Assembly (NCBI GenBank): GCA_003339605.1
Contig: QOVW01000003.1
Coordinates: 1-50,290, forward strand
DNA from: Spirobacillus cienkowskii
Lineage (GTDB): Bacteria; Bdellovibrionota_B; Oligoflexia; Silvanigrellales; Silvanigrellaceae
Direction of reading: 5' to 3'
Length of the DNA stretch: 50,290 bases
Part shown: one piece after another, positions 17,508 through 26,638 of the stretch
Layout: each line of letters begins with the position of its first letter
How positions within the stretch are numbered: the stretch's first letter is position 1
The notes under the pieces: generated by a model
Databases searched by the model: none
Told to the model about the DNA's origin: nothing
Seen by the model: only the letters and a program-made list of their open reading frames with translations
Translations under genes and position numbers: made by a program

Positions 17508-18770
17508 TTAATCTACATTAACAAAAAATTTTTCTAGTTTATCTGACCATACATTATTTATAGTATCATATTTATAAGAATGAATTTCTTGTTTACATGT
17601 GCCGTTTTTCTCTGAGAAATATCTATAATAATTTAATGTATTATTTTTATTAATTTTTTTCCAACTACCACTAAATTTCTTATTTTTTTTGCAAGTAATT
17701 ATATCAAATCTATCTTCTGGCATAAATAATTTTGTAGCAGTGTTAGATTTTTCATTATTTTCTTTTTTTGGAGATCTTTTAACTAATGACTTCTCGTCTT
17801 CAGAGTTAGCGTCTTCAGATCTCGTTACTTTTTTGTTTCCAGATAATCTGCTAAATACATCACGGCAATCCACTATATTTGACACTCCTTGTGGTACTCC
17901 ATACATAACCTGCAGCGTGCAAATATCAAGCCTAGTTAACTCTTCGGAAGGATTTGCCATTAATTTTAGCTCATCGCAACCTTCAAGTTTATCTAAATTT
18001 TCATACGCAAATGCTGCTGGGTTATTTAAATATTGTGGTAAACATTTTTTAGGAATCATGATAGGCAAAGTTGTTCCTGACTTTTGAGCTGTATAAGCAT
18101 GATATTGCATTCTTGAAGCATAATCATAATCTGTTACGCTCGAACTAAACTCTTCTTTTCTAATTTTATAATTCAACTGATTTTCCATTTTATCATTAGG
18201 ATGCAAATAATAATTTTCATTCAAATAAATAATATGATCATCCCTATCAGATCGTGTTTGTTCATGATCTACCCCCAAAAGATGCATAATTTCATGCAAA
18301 ATGTACCCATGAAATATTTCTTTTTTATAGGTTTTAGAAAAATTATCATATTTACCATATCTATAAAGACAGCTATCATCAATAAATAATGATTGTATTT
18401 CAGAGATTTTACCAATCCATGATCCACATGTCTGCCATCTTTTGTGTTTTTCATATTTTGTGATATTTACATAACTATTTTGAATACCACTCACTTCTCT
18501 AAATGAAATATTAGCATTTTTTTCAAGATACCTCATAACGCTTTTGATAGCGTTTTTTTCTATTTCATTATACTCGTTCAATGCAAATTGATAAGGAATT
18601 ATTCCATTAGGCCAATACCTAGCCATAATATTTCCAAATGAATCATAAACAACCGAGGGTATTGGAGCACTATCATAACGTAAACCATCTTTAAATTTAT
18701 CATATGATAATGAGTTCTTGCATAACATTGTTGTCATTAAACAAAATGTACTATAAATATATTTTTTCAT
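17508..18770 (-). CDS. Secreted astacin-family (M12A) zinc metalloprotease 1
   Basis: A 420-residue protein with a probable N-terminal signal peptide (MKKYIYSTFCLMTTML). A propeptide of about 30 residues follows, then an astacin catalytic domain entered at RYWPNGIIPYQF. The zinc-binding site HEIMHLLGVDH (159-169) continues HEQTRSDRDD, the family signature, and the Met-turn is SRMQY (219-223). The ~190-residue C-terminal part is Cys-containing and matches the neighbouring gene closely, including LTRLDICTLQVMYG and GTCKQEIH. A secreted endopeptidase is expected. It is 43 bases downstream of astacin 2 and so likely co-transcribed. The two arose by tandem duplication. Confidence 0.9.
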   Translation of the reverse strand: MKKYIYSTFCLMTTMLCKNSLSYDKFKDGLRYDSAPIPSVVYDSFGNIMARYWPNGIIPYQFALNEYNEIEKNAIKSVMRYLEKNANISFREVSGIQNSYVNITKYEKHKRWQTCGSWIGKISEIQSLFIDDSCLYRYGKYDNFSKTYKKEIFHGYILHEIMHLLGVDHEQTRSDRDDHIIYLNENYYLHPNDKMENQLNYKIRKEEFSSSVTDYDYASRMQYHAYTAQKSGTTLPIMIPKKCLPQYLNNPAAFAYENLDKLEGCDELKLMANPSEELTRLDICTLQVMYGVPQGVSNIVDCRDVFSRLSGNKKVTRSEDANSEDEKSLVKRSPKKENNEKSNTATKLFMPEDRFDIITCKKNKKFSGSWKKINKNNTLNYYRYFSEKNGTCKQEIHSYKYDTINNVWSDKLEKFFVNVD

Positions 18771-18813
18771 TTAAATTCCCTGTATTTGATGATAATATTT
18801 TTAATTTATTTTT

Positions 18814-20112
18814 TTAATCTATAATAATTTTTATTATATTTGGATTTTCAGGCCATTTTTTTTCTACTTGATCATATTCATAGGTATGAATTTCTTGTTT
18901 ACATGTTCCATCTTTTTCTGAGAGATAAATATAATAGCTTAATAACATATTACTTTCTTGAAATGTTTTCCAATCACTACTAAATTCCTTCTTTGTTTTG
19001 CAATTAATTATATCAATTTGATCACCTGACATAAATAATTTTGGAGCTATTTTATGTTTTTCATTATTTTCTTGTTTTGAAGATATTTTAATTAATAACT
19101 TCTCGCCATTAGCGTTATTGACTTCATCTTTTGTTACTCTTTTGTTTCCTGATACTCTGCTAAATAAATCGCTGCAATCCACTGGATTTGGTACTTCTTG
19201 TGGGTCTCCATACATAACTTGTAACGTGCAAATATCAAGTCTAGTTAATTCTTCGGATCTATTTATCATTTGCTTTATTTCATCACAGCCAACAATGCTA
19301 AAAACATTACGAATATGAAATATCTCAGGATTCTGACGGTATAACAGTTCACATTTTTTAGGTATCATTACAGTATAACCATCTTTTGATCCCGAATATG
19401 GGTGATATTGCATAATTGAATTAAAATCATACGAAGTTATGCTTGAAGTGAACTGTTCGTGGTTTTTTGTATAATTAATATTTTCCTCAATCTTAGATGA
19501 AGAAGAATTTTCTGGTAACAATACAATATGATCGTCTCTATCCTGTCTACTTTGCTCATGATGTATGCCAAGGGTATGCATCAACTCATGAAGTACAGTG
19601 CTATTATCAGGCAATTCAACTAAATTATAACCCTGGTACAATTTCTTATAAAGACAATTACGCCCTAATGCTAAAACTTGTTTAAAGTCTTTTTTAAATT
19701 TAACAAAATAATCTTGAAGACCAATATCAGATGAACAACCATAGTCCTCCCCTGTTGTTGAATTATATCTTTCAATAATTACATAATATTTTTCTTTATC
19801 AGTTTGTTCTATAAATTTAATTTTAGCGACTTGCTCTATTTTTCTCATGGCACTTAAAATTATTTCTTTTTGCTCTTCGGTATAATGATTCTCTGCAAAT
19901 CTGTAAAAAACCTTACCGTCAGGCCAATATTTTGCTCGATAATGAATTACCCCGTTATGTTCAGGAAAGTAAGACACTTCTGGCATAGGAGCACTTTCTT
20001 GTCTTAATTCTTCAACATTTAAAAAGTTAAAAGAATTTTCATTCGCATACGAAAACAAAGTAACAAATAAAGAACTAGAATATAAAACACAATTTTTTAA
20101 AAAAAAATTCAT
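18814..20112 (-). CDS. Secreted astacin-family (M12A) zinc metalloprotease 2
   Basis: A 432-residue paralogue of astacin 1 with a signal peptide (MNFFLKNCVLYSSSLFVTLF). The catalytic entry is KYWPDGKVFYRF, the zinc site HELMHTLGIHH (175-185) runs into HEQSRQDRDDH, and the Met-turn is SIMQY (232-236). The C-terminal extension shares long runs with astacin 1 (LDICTLQVMYG, FSR.SGNK.VT, NNEK, KLFM, GTCKQEIH), while catalytic-domain loops differ more. This suggests different substrate preference with a shared C-terminal role. AAGGG precedes the ATG at 20112. Confidence 0.9.
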   Translation of the reverse strand: MNFFLKNCVLYSSSLFVTLFSYANENSFNFLNVEELRQESAPMPEVSYFPEHNGVIHYRAKYWPDGKVFYRFAENHYTEEQKEIILSAMRKIEQVAKIKFIEQTDKEKYYVIIERYNSTTGEDYGCSSDIGLQDYFVKFKKDFKQVLALGRNCLYKKLYQGYNLVELPDNSTVLHELMHTLGIHHEQSRQDRDDHIVLLPENSSSSKIEENINYTKNHEQFTSSITSYDFNSIMQYHPYSGSKDGYTVMIPKKCELLYRQNPEIFHIRNVFSIVGCDEIKQMINRSEELTRLDICTLQVMYGDPQEVPNPVDCSDLFSRVSGNKRVTKDEVNNANGEKLLIKISSKQENNEKHKIAPKLFMSGDQIDIINCKTKKEFSSDWKTFQESNMLLSYYIYLSEKDGTCKQEIHTYEYDQVEKKWPENPNIIKIIID

Positions 20113-20436
20113 AAATTACCCTTATTTAAATAAATTAAAAATTGCTTATTAAAAAATAAAATTAAAACCAATTTATTAATAAACAGTTTGTTAAATTATT
20201 TGATTTTTTTTATATGTCAATTGATTATTTATATTTTTTAATAAATAATAAACAAAATTAATTTAATAATTATTAATTTTGTTTATTATTTATAATTATT
20301 ATTTATAATTATTATTTTTTATATTATTTTAAAATTTAATACTAATATTAATTATATAATAATTAATATTAGTATTAGAAAATAATTTTGTATTAATAAA
20401 TTTTTTAACTTTATATCTATATATACAATAAATTAT
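20113..20436. other. AT-only intergenic region with an 18-bp palindrome
   Basis: No gene. This 324-base region between astacin 3 and astacin 2 is almost pure A+T. It holds an 18-base perfect inverted repeat (20337-20354 with 20360-20377, five-base loop), 60 bases after the astacin 3 stop, which can act as a terminator for that gene. Nearby are direct repeats of ATTTATAATTATT (about 20288-20315). The rest presumably contains the promoter of the astacin 2-1 pair. Confidence 0.5.
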
Positions 20437-21531
20437 TTATAAATTTTGCTTATAAATAATTCCTTCTTCAGTTTCAGTCTTAGTCCAATTTCCTTCAGGC
20501 GATTTTACATACATAAAGTAAGTCAATGAACAACTCTCGCTATCTCTAGGCTTGTAAGAATAATAAGTGTGCACCATAGTATTTTCATCTACTGATACCA
20601 ACCATGGACTTTGTTTATTTTCTTTTATGCATGCATTCAACACTTCTTGATGACCGTTTGGTAAAACAAATTTTGCAGGTCCATACATTTTAGCTAAAGA
20701 CATTTTATCTCCTTCGCTCAAATCATTTTTCCAAACAGATATCTTTTTTAATTCATCACAACCTTGTAAATTTTGAACATTATAAAACTCATAGGCTTTA
20801 GGATTTGCTTTATAACTGTTATAGCATCTTGTTGGTAATAAAACAGGTAAATTATTATTTGAACCACTAAAACCATGATAATGCATGATAGAATCAAAGT
20901 CATAGCTCGTAAAACGAGAACTGCCTACATCTTCGTACCTTGTATAATTATGATTTTCGTGAAGTTTACCGCCAGAAAAATTTTCGTTTAATAATTTAAT
21001 GTTATTGTCTCTATCATGCCTTGTTTGTTCGTGGTGCATTCCTAAAACGTGTAATAATTCATGAAGAATGATACTTTTATCAATGCATTTTGATCCTAAA
21101 GTTAATATTTGTTTCCAATCATTTGATACTTTCAATTTTCCGACATGTGCTGAACACCAATATTCTTTACCACTTCCATCATGTTTAACAACTCTAATAA
21201 AATAATTATCAGGGCCCGCTCCTTCTACAAATTTAACCCTTGCAATTGATTCGAGATACTTCATTGATTCTCTAATTACTTTTTTTTCTTCTGGCAAATA
21301 ATGTTCTGGCTCAAATTTATAATAAACTCTCCCATCTGGCCACAAAGCAGTTTGTGGAACTGGAGCACTAAGGCTATCTTTTCCGCTTACCGGTGGTAAA
21401 AGCATATCGTTTTCAAATATATTTAAATAAAAATTTTTCATTACATTTTTATTCATCTCTGCTGATTTAGCTATTGAAATAGTTTGGAACCCTAAAAATG
21501 CAACTAATAAAACTCTAAATTTAACTTTCAT
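20437..21531 (-). CDS. Secreted astacin-family (M12A) zinc metalloprotease 3
   Basis: A 364-residue protein with a cleavable-looking signal peptide (KFRVLLVAFLGFQTISIAKSAEM) and catalytic entry ALWPDGRVYYKF. The zinc site HELLHVLGMHH (157-167) is followed by HEQTRHDRD, and the Met-turn is SIMHY (214-218). It belongs to the same family as the two downstream proteases but is more distant. It lacks their Lys/Glu/Asn-rich C-terminal linker and ends in its own short Cys-containing domain. AGGAGG precedes the ATG at 21531. It is separated from astacin 2 by an AT-rich palindrome, so it is probably its own transcript. Confidence 0.9.
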   Translation of the reverse strand: MKVKFRVLLVAFLGFQTISIAKSAEMNKNVMKNFYLNIFENDMLLPPVSGKDSLSAPVPQTALWPDGRVYYKFEPEHYLPEEKKVIRESMKYLESIARVKFVEGAGPDNYFIRVVKHDGSGKEYWCSAHVGKLKVSNDWKQILTLGSKCIDKSIILHELLHVLGMHHEQTRHDRDNNIKLLNENFSGGKLHENHNYTRYEDVGSSRFTSYDFDSIMHYHGFSGSNNNLPVLLPTRCYNSYKANPKAYEFYNVQNLQGCDELKKISVWKNDLSEGDKMSLAKMYGPAKFVLPNGHQEVLNACIKENKQSPWLVSVDENTMVHTYYSYKPRDSESCSLTYFMYVKSPEGNWTKTETEEGIIYKQNL

Positions 21532-21914
21532 AAAAACCTCCTACAAATTAAAATTATTTTATATCATTTATTAACAAAAAATATTTATTAATTTTATTTA
21601 TTTAATTTTATAAATAAATAAAATAATAAAAATTTTTATGTCAAAATCAAAATACTAAAAGTTATTTTAAGGTAACTTTTAATTTTTAATACAACTTTTT
21701 TTCTTTACGTAAAGAGCATATTAAAACTCTGTTTCGGAAGAAAATAATTCGGGATTACACATTGGATAAAAAAAATAGTCAAAAATAAAATAATCTAATA
21801 ATTTTAGATAAATACAACATTTACATTACTTTTACGTTAAAATGCTTCCAAATCTTATAAAATGTCGAATAAGTGAAAGATTAATTGGGATCTTTCTATT
21901 TAGTCGAGGTAACT
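21532..21914. other. Intergenic region between astacin 3 and the desaturase
   Basis: No gene seen in these 383 bases. A hairpin AAAAGTTA/TAACTTTT (21657-21680) followed on the plus strand by AATTTTTAA lies in the middle and could insulate the two divergent units. TTTACG (21831-21836) and TTATAA (21855-21860), 18 bases apart, are a possible weak sigma-70 promoter for the desaturase. On the minus strand TTGACA occurs upstream of astacin 3. Confidence 0.3.
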
Positions 21915-22871
21915 ATGAAATTAAGACAATCTGCTAACATAACAAAATTTAGCTGGCGAAATTTCCTATGGATTTCAATAGTTCACCTTATAGCCTTGAC
22001 TTTGAGTTGGTACTACTTTTCGTGGTCTGCCTTTATCATATTTATTGTGTTGCATTATTTAACCGGAATGTACGGAATAACGTTTGGATTTCATAGACTT
22101 TTATCCCACAAAGGCTTTAAAGCTGCGTTACCTTTAGAGTATACTGCGGCTTTTTTTGGTACTCTCGCTTGCCAAGGAGGACCCATTTCATGGATAGGAC
22201 AACACCGAGTTCACCATGCCTTTTCTGACAAATCAGAAGACCCTCACAACATCAATAAAGGGTTTTGGCACTCTCATATTGGTTTTATTTTTAACCGAAG
22301 AGCAGACCTAAACTCTAGCGAAGAAGTTGCGTATTATTGCCCAGATATTGCAAAAAATAAGTATTATATGTTTCTTGAGAAAAACATGATTCCGATTCAG
22401 TTTGCGGTTGGTTTTATGCTACTAGGCTTAGGCGGTATTATTGGCCCAAACCCTGGTTTTGACTGGCATAATGCAATCAGCGTTATGATTTGGGGGATAT
22501 TTGTCAGACTTGTTACAGTTTACCATATTACCTGGTTTGTAAACTCAGCAACTCACAAATGGGGTACAAGACCTATTCCAACCAACGATGAGTCCCGTAA
22601 CAACTGGTGGGTTGGAATTCTAGCGTTTGGTGAAGGTTGGCACAATCACCACCATGCGCAACCACGCTCTGCACGTCATGGCTGGAAATGGTGGCAATTA
22701 GACCAAACATGGTTACTCATTAAGTCTTTAGAATTCTTTAAATTAATAAAAGACGTAACGCTCCCCAACACAAGTATTCTAAATAATTCTGTGCAGGTTG
22801 CTCAAAATGAAAACTCTAAATTGCATAAAGTTACTGCAAAAACAGGGTATAATACTAAAAAGATTATGTAA
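21915..22871 (+). CDS. Membrane acyl-CoA (delta-9-type) fatty acid desaturase
   Basis: A 318-residue polytopic membrane di-iron desaturase. The three histidine boxes are HRLLSH (60-65), HRVHHAFSD (from 97) and HNHHHAQPRSARHG near residue 255, the pattern of stearoyl-CoA-type delta-9 desaturases. Hydrophobic segments lie before box 1 and between boxes 2 and 3. It should introduce a cis double bond into acyl chains and adjust membrane fluidity. The frame runs upstream to a TTG at 21885, but GAGG sits five bases before the ATG at 21915, which I chose. Alone in its transcription unit. Confidence 0.92.
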   Translation: MKLRQSANITKFSWRNFLWISIVHLIALTLSWYYFSWSAFIIFIVLHYLTGMYGITFGFHRLLSHKGFKAALPLEYTAAFFGTLACQGGPISWIGQHRVHHAFSDKSEDPHNINKGFWHSHIGFIFNRRADLNSSEEVAYYCPDIAKNKYYMFLEKNMIPIQFAVGFMLLGLGGIIGPNPGFDWHNAISVMIWGIFVRLVTVYHITWFVNSATHKWGTRPIPTNDESRNNWWVGILAFGEGWHNHHHAQPRSARHGWKWWQLDQTWLLIKSLEFFKLIKDVTLPNTSILNNSVQVAQNENSKLHKVTAKTGYNTKKIM

Positions 22872-22991
22872 CCAAATTTAAACTAATAAGTATTTCTCTT
22901 TAGAATTCTATGCTTGATATTTTTAATTTTGTTTAAATGTTGTTATTATTTGTCTTTGCAAAATCAATTATTTTGTTAAGGACAAAATTTT

Positions 22992-23219
22992 ATGGACAAT
23001 AACTCAAAAAACCAAGATTCACCTAAAAAGACCTGCCGTGATGGTTTTGATAGAAACCATCATATGGTTACAGCTAAAGCAGAATACACAGGAATTGGCT
23101 GGTTTCTTGTTACATTTGGCATTACAACAAGACCCACTAAAATAAAATATATTTGTAGAAAATGTGGTGAAACTATTGAAGAAAGCACTCGCTCAGAAGA
23201 TTTAGACAATAACACTTAA
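22992..23219 (+). CDS. Small protein with a CxxC zinc-ribbon half
   Basis: A 75-residue protein with KYICRKCGETIEE near its C-terminus, a single CxxC knuckle like half a zinc ribbon, preceded by a hydrophobic stretch GIGWFLVTFGITTRP. One more Cys (C15) and a His pair (H23-H24) might complete a site. AAGGAC lies before the ATG at 22992. It is separated from the desaturase by 120 bases and from tRNA-Arg by 12 bases on the other strand. Function unknown. Confidence 0.6.
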   Translation: MDNNSKNQDSPKKTCRDGFDRNHHMVTAKAEYTGIGWFLVTFGITTRPTKIKYICRKCGETIEESTRSEDLDNNT

Positions 23220-23231
23220 CTTTATAGGGAG

Positions 23232-23308
23232 TGGCGTCACCAGCAGGACTCTAACCTGCGACCCCTTCTTTAGGAAAGAAGTGCTCTATACAACTGAGCT
23301 ATGGCGAC
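23232..23308 (-). tRNA. tRNA-Arg (anticodon CCT)
   Basis: On the minus strand the sequence folds as a standard cloverleaf. The acceptor stem is GTCGCCA with TGGTGAC and discriminator G. The D-stem is GCTC/GAGC, and the anticodon stem CTTCT/AGAAG has loop TTCCTAA (anticodon CCT, reading AGG). The T-stem is GCAGG/CCTGC. The CCA tail is encoded at 23232-23234. Confidence 0.95.
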
Positions 23309-23319
23309 ATCATCAATAT

Positions 23320-23347
23320 TTTTTACAAAAATATCTCATTCCGTCAA
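23320..23347 (-). promoter_or_regulatory. Possible promoter of tRNA-Arg
   Basis: On the minus strand TTGACG (23342-23347) and TAAAAA (23320-23325) are spaced by 16 bases, ending 11 bases before the tRNA. The -10 match is weak. Confidence 0.3.
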
Positions 23348-23509
23348 GTTTTAAAATAATCGACAAATTATTGATAACAAAACAGCAAAGCTTTTTTAAA
23401 ATTTCTTAGCAAACTGTTTAAAATTTGATCAACACTGCCCAATTATAAGTCACACTACTTAAAAACGACAAAAATTGAGTATAAAAAATTTGTGATTTGA
23501 ACACACCAA

Positions 23510-23544
23510 AACCACGGTTCCGTTCCCCTTTGGAATTGGTGGTT
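23510..23544 (+). promoter_or_regulatory. Hairpin in the leader of the ComEC-like gene
   Basis: AACCAC (23510-23515) pairs with GTGGTT (23539-23544), and the inner GGTTCC/GGAATT can extend the stem with G-U pairs. It lies 25 bases before the start codon and is much more GC-rich than its surroundings. No T-run follows, so it is a candidate RNA regulatory element rather than a terminator. Confidence 0.35.
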
Positions 23545-23569
23545 CAATCAAATATATTGGAATCACAAT

Positions 23570-24673
23570 GTGAAAAAAATGTTTTTTTCGTGCATTATTT
23601 ATGTTTTTTTAATTACAATCAGTTTTGGCATGCCTAATTCTTATTCAGAAACAGTTTTTATTAAAAAATTTATAAATTTATCTACTTTAATAGAGCAAAA
23701 AGCAATTTATATATCTCAAAACTTACTAGAAGAAAATTTGGCTTTAAATTACTTAGGCAATGTTAGAAAACTTAGCTTCTACGAAGCTATTATATTTCAA
23801 AATTCGGGTTTAATGCATTTATTAGCAATATCTGGCGCGCAAGTTGTCCCTTTAGCTCAATTTGTTAGTACATTCATTGGATCAACTTTATACTTAATTT
23901 TAAATATAAAAATTAAACCTCATTGTCTCATGATTTTAATCAACCAGATCAAAAATATCAATTCTCTTGTTATAGCATTTATAATTTGCAGCCTATTTGG
24001 GTGCAGTGGCGCATTAATTCGAGTTGTTGGATTAAATTATTTTTCAAATATTTATTTTATAAAACAACAGTATACAATATTTTTCAAATTTTTTCCTTAC
24101 ATTTTATCAAACACATTTATTAGATTAATTGTTCTTTCTTTTATGTTATTTTATTTTGGTAATATTTTTATTAATTTTTCATTTCTACTCTCTGCGATTG
24201 GAGCTACATCTGCAGAGTTTTCTTTAAGGGTATCAAAAAAACTAGTTAACAAAAAAAATTTAATTATTCAATCGATTTCATCAACCATTTTAACTTCCTT
24301 AGTTATTGGTATAATACTTTTTCCATTTTCTGAAACAAATATTTACAATTCTTGTTTAGCAAATATATTAGCTTCTCCAATTGTTTGTCTATTAATAACA
24401 CCATTATCTTTATCAGCATTAATATTGCCTGATACAATATTTTTTTACGATTATATTATTTTAAATTTAGATTATTCGCTTTTTTTATTAAAAAAAATCG
24501 CCTTATACTTTAATAACAATAACTTAATCGATCCCTATAAAAACTCCAATATTTTATTTACAAATATCGGAGTTTTTTATTTAAACTTTATACTGATTTT
24601 ACTTTGGTTATTGTCTGATTTTTTAAAAGAAAAAAAGATGACTCTATTTAAAAATAAATTTCTTTCGTCATAA
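23570..24673 (+). CDS. ComEC/Rec2-type competence membrane protein, core domain only
   Basis: A 367-residue hydrophobic protein with the ComEC core signature FQNSGLMHLLAISGAQVVP and the later block SLFGCSGALIRVVGLNYF, in the position of the ComEC GxSPSxxRA-like segment. About seven to nine membrane helices follow. ComEC is the inner-membrane channel that imports single-stranded DNA in natural transformation. This protein keeps only the membrane core; the N-terminal OB domain and C-terminal MBL-fold domain of the usual 700-800-residue protein are absent. The GTG at 23570 or ATG at 23579 could start it; ribosome binding is weak. Its last six bases overlap the 3' end of ligA on the other strand. 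Confidence 0.75.
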   Translation: MKKMFFSCIIYVFLITISFGMPNSYSETVFIKKFINLSTLIEQKAIYISQNLLEENLALNYLGNVRKLSFYEAIIFQNSGLMHLLAISGAQVVPLAQFVSTFIGSTLYLILNIKIKPHCLMILINQIKNINSLVIAFIICSLFGCSGALIRVVGLNYFSNIYFIKQQYTIFFKFFPYILSNTFIRLIVLSFMLFYFGNIFINFSFLLSAIGATSAEFSLRVSKKLVNKKNLIIQSISSTILTSLVIGIILFPFSETNIYNSCLANILASPIVCLLITPLSLSALILPDTIFFYDYIILNLDYSLFLLKKIALYFNNNNLIDPYKNSNILFTNIGVFYLNFILILLWLLSDFLKEKKMTLFKNKFLSS

Positions 24674-26638
24674 CTTTTCTGCAAATTCATTTTCATTGAT
24701 TATTGTAACATTATATTTTAATGCATCTTTATATTTTGACGAAGAAGAGACTTCATTACAAACCAAAAAATCTGTTTTTGAACTTACCGAAGTAACAAGT
24801 TTAGCTCCAACATTATCAAGAATTTTTTTGTACTCATCACGAGGTCTTGATAAACTTCCGGTTATACAAATATTTTTTCCAAAATAAGGATGCTGATTCT
24901 GGGATTTAATTTTTAAACTGCTGTCATCATCTAATACAGTAACAAATTTTAAAAGATTTTTAATAATATTTTTTTTATCATGCAATGATTGAATAAAATC
25001 TTCTGCAGACTTTTGTGCCCAGCCTTTTTCTTGCACAAGTTCTTCTAATGAAATTTGTAACACCTTTTCTAAACTTCCACATTTACGAGCAACTTCTTGA
25101 CATTTAACTGCACCTCCTCTCTTTAAACCTAAGGAAGTTAAAAATTTTGCTAGTGGTATATTTTTAGAATTTTTTATCGCAGCAATGACGTTATCTGATG
25201 ATTTTTTTGCAAAACCCTCAATTTGTAATAAATCTTCAACAGTTAATTTAAAAAAATCTGCTGGCTCTTGCACCAAACCTGCTTCTCTAATTTTTAAAAC
25301 AATTTTATCAGAAACACCTGTTATATCTAAAGATGACACAAAATAAACAAGGCTTTCTTGATCTTTAAAATTACAAGATCTTTTTTCTAAACACATCAAA
25401 TCAGGACCTTGCCTTGTTAAAGGAAAACCACACTTACATTTTGTTGGCAGCTGAAATGGCTTATCTGATGGCTCAATAAGTCTTACAATTGCTGGAATGA
25501 CTTCTCCACTTCTAATAATTTCGACTTTTGCTCCAACTGAATACTTTCCATGCTCAATAAACTCTGCATTATGCAATGTTGCATAAGAAATTTTAGCTCC
25601 AGATAGATCCACTGTTTTTAATTTTGCTCGAAAAGTAATTTTACCACTTCTTCCAACATTTTCTTCGATATCTAAAATTTCAGTTTCTGCTGTTTCTCCT
25701 GCTTTTTTAAACGCCAGACTACCTCTAGGATGATGAGATGTATTGCCTAAATTTTCCCAAATCACTTCATCATTAATTCTAAAAACAAGTCCATCAATAG
25801 AATAATTTCTTTGCTTTAAATACCAATTATCAATATATATTCCTAATTCAGTGCTATCTTTTGGTAACAAGAATTCTTGCATATGATCAAAATTATCTGT
25901 AAATCCAAGTTTTTTTAACAAGTACATTTTTTCTAAATAAATAGGACTAATATTTAATATTTTTTTTAAATCACTTGCTTTAACCAATTCACCATCATTG
26001 TCATAAATTAAAAAATCGTAAACACAAAAATTTAGCACTCTCAAAACATCTACTGCTTCGTCAACTTCTTTTCGACCTAAAGTTCCAGGAACAGCATTTC
26101 TAAAACTATCAAACCGTTCTGCAAAGTTTTTAAATTCGTTTAATGGAAAATAAACTTCTCCTCGAATTTCAAATTTAAATTTATCAAATGCTGCATCAAT
26201 GTTTAATTTTTTTGGTATATTTTTGATGTGATAGACATGCTCAGACACATCTTCTCCAAGTATACCGTTTCCTCGAGTTGATGCCCTTAAAAAACTACCG
26301 TTTGAATTGTATTCAACAGATAAAGCCATGCCATCAATTTTATCCATAACCACACAACTATTTTTACCCAAAAATTCGTATAGCTCTTCAATGCTATAAG
26401 TTTTTGCTAAAGATAACATTGCAGTTTTTCTAGAAATTTTTTTTCCCGTATGTTCAAATTTATAGCCAACCAACGATAAAACCGGATGGTTAGGTGAAAG
26501 CATTCGCAAATCGTTTTCTAAGGCATCGTAAACAGCATCGCTAATCACACTTTTACCTGAATAATAAAGTTTTTTGTGGTATAAAAGCTCAGAAGCAATA
26601 TGCTCTATTTTATTTTTATTTTCGGTACTTAGAGACAT
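24668..26638 (-). CDS. ligA: NAD-dependent DNA ligase LigA
   Basis: A 656-residue enzyme that seals nicks in replication and repair using NAD. The N-terminal Ia-like region (YHKKLYYSG) is followed by the adenylation site DKIDGMALS with K100, then TRGNGILGEDVSEH and GLVFRIND. The OB-fold has SYATLHNAEFIE, a four-Cys zinc finger sits around PTKCKCGFPL to RSC, helix-hairpin-helix repeats follow, and the C-terminal BRCT domain has GKNICITGSLSRPRDE. All domains are present. The ATG at 26638 is preceded by AGGAGG that forms the 3' arm of a hairpin. Third gene of the ftsK-rodZ-ligA run. Confidence 0.95.
   Translation of the reverse strand: MSLSTENKNKIEHIASELLYHKKLYYSGKSVISDAVYDALENDLRMLSPNHPVLSLVGYKFEHTGKKISRKTAMLSLAKTYSIEELYEFLGKNSCVVMDKIDGMALSVEYNSNGSFLRASTRGNGILGEDVSEHVYHIKNIPKKLNIDAAFDKFKFEIRGEVYFPLNEFKNFAERFDSFRNAVPGTLGRKEVDEAVDVLRVLNFCVYDFLIYDNDGELVKASDLKKILNISPIYLEKMYLLKKLGFTDNFDHMQEFLLPKDSTELGIYIDNWYLKQRNYSIDGLVFRINDEVIWENLGNTSHHPRGSLAFKKAGETAETEILDIEENVGRSGKITFRAKLKTVDLSGAKISYATLHNAEFIEHGKYSVGAKVEIIRSGEVIPAIVRLIEPSDKPFQLPTKCKCGFPLTRQGPDLMCLEKRSCNFKDQESLVYFVSSLDITGVSDKIVLKIREAGLVQEPADFFKLTVEDLLQIEGFAKKSSDNVIAAIKNSKNIPLAKFLTSLGLKRGGAVKCQEVARKCGSLEKVLQISLEELVQEKGWAQKSAEDFIQSLHDKKNIIKNLLKFVTVLDDDSSLKIKSQNQHPYFGKNICITGSLSRPRDEYKKILDNVGAKLVTSVSSKTDFLVCNEVSSSSKYKDALKYNVTIINENEFAEKL

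Noticed and set aside
20288-20377. Repeats in the AT-only spacer considered as a CRISPR or replication origin
   Set aside because: Only two short direct copies and one palindrome, no regular spacers, no DnaA boxes; it is better explained as a terminator in AT-rich DNA.
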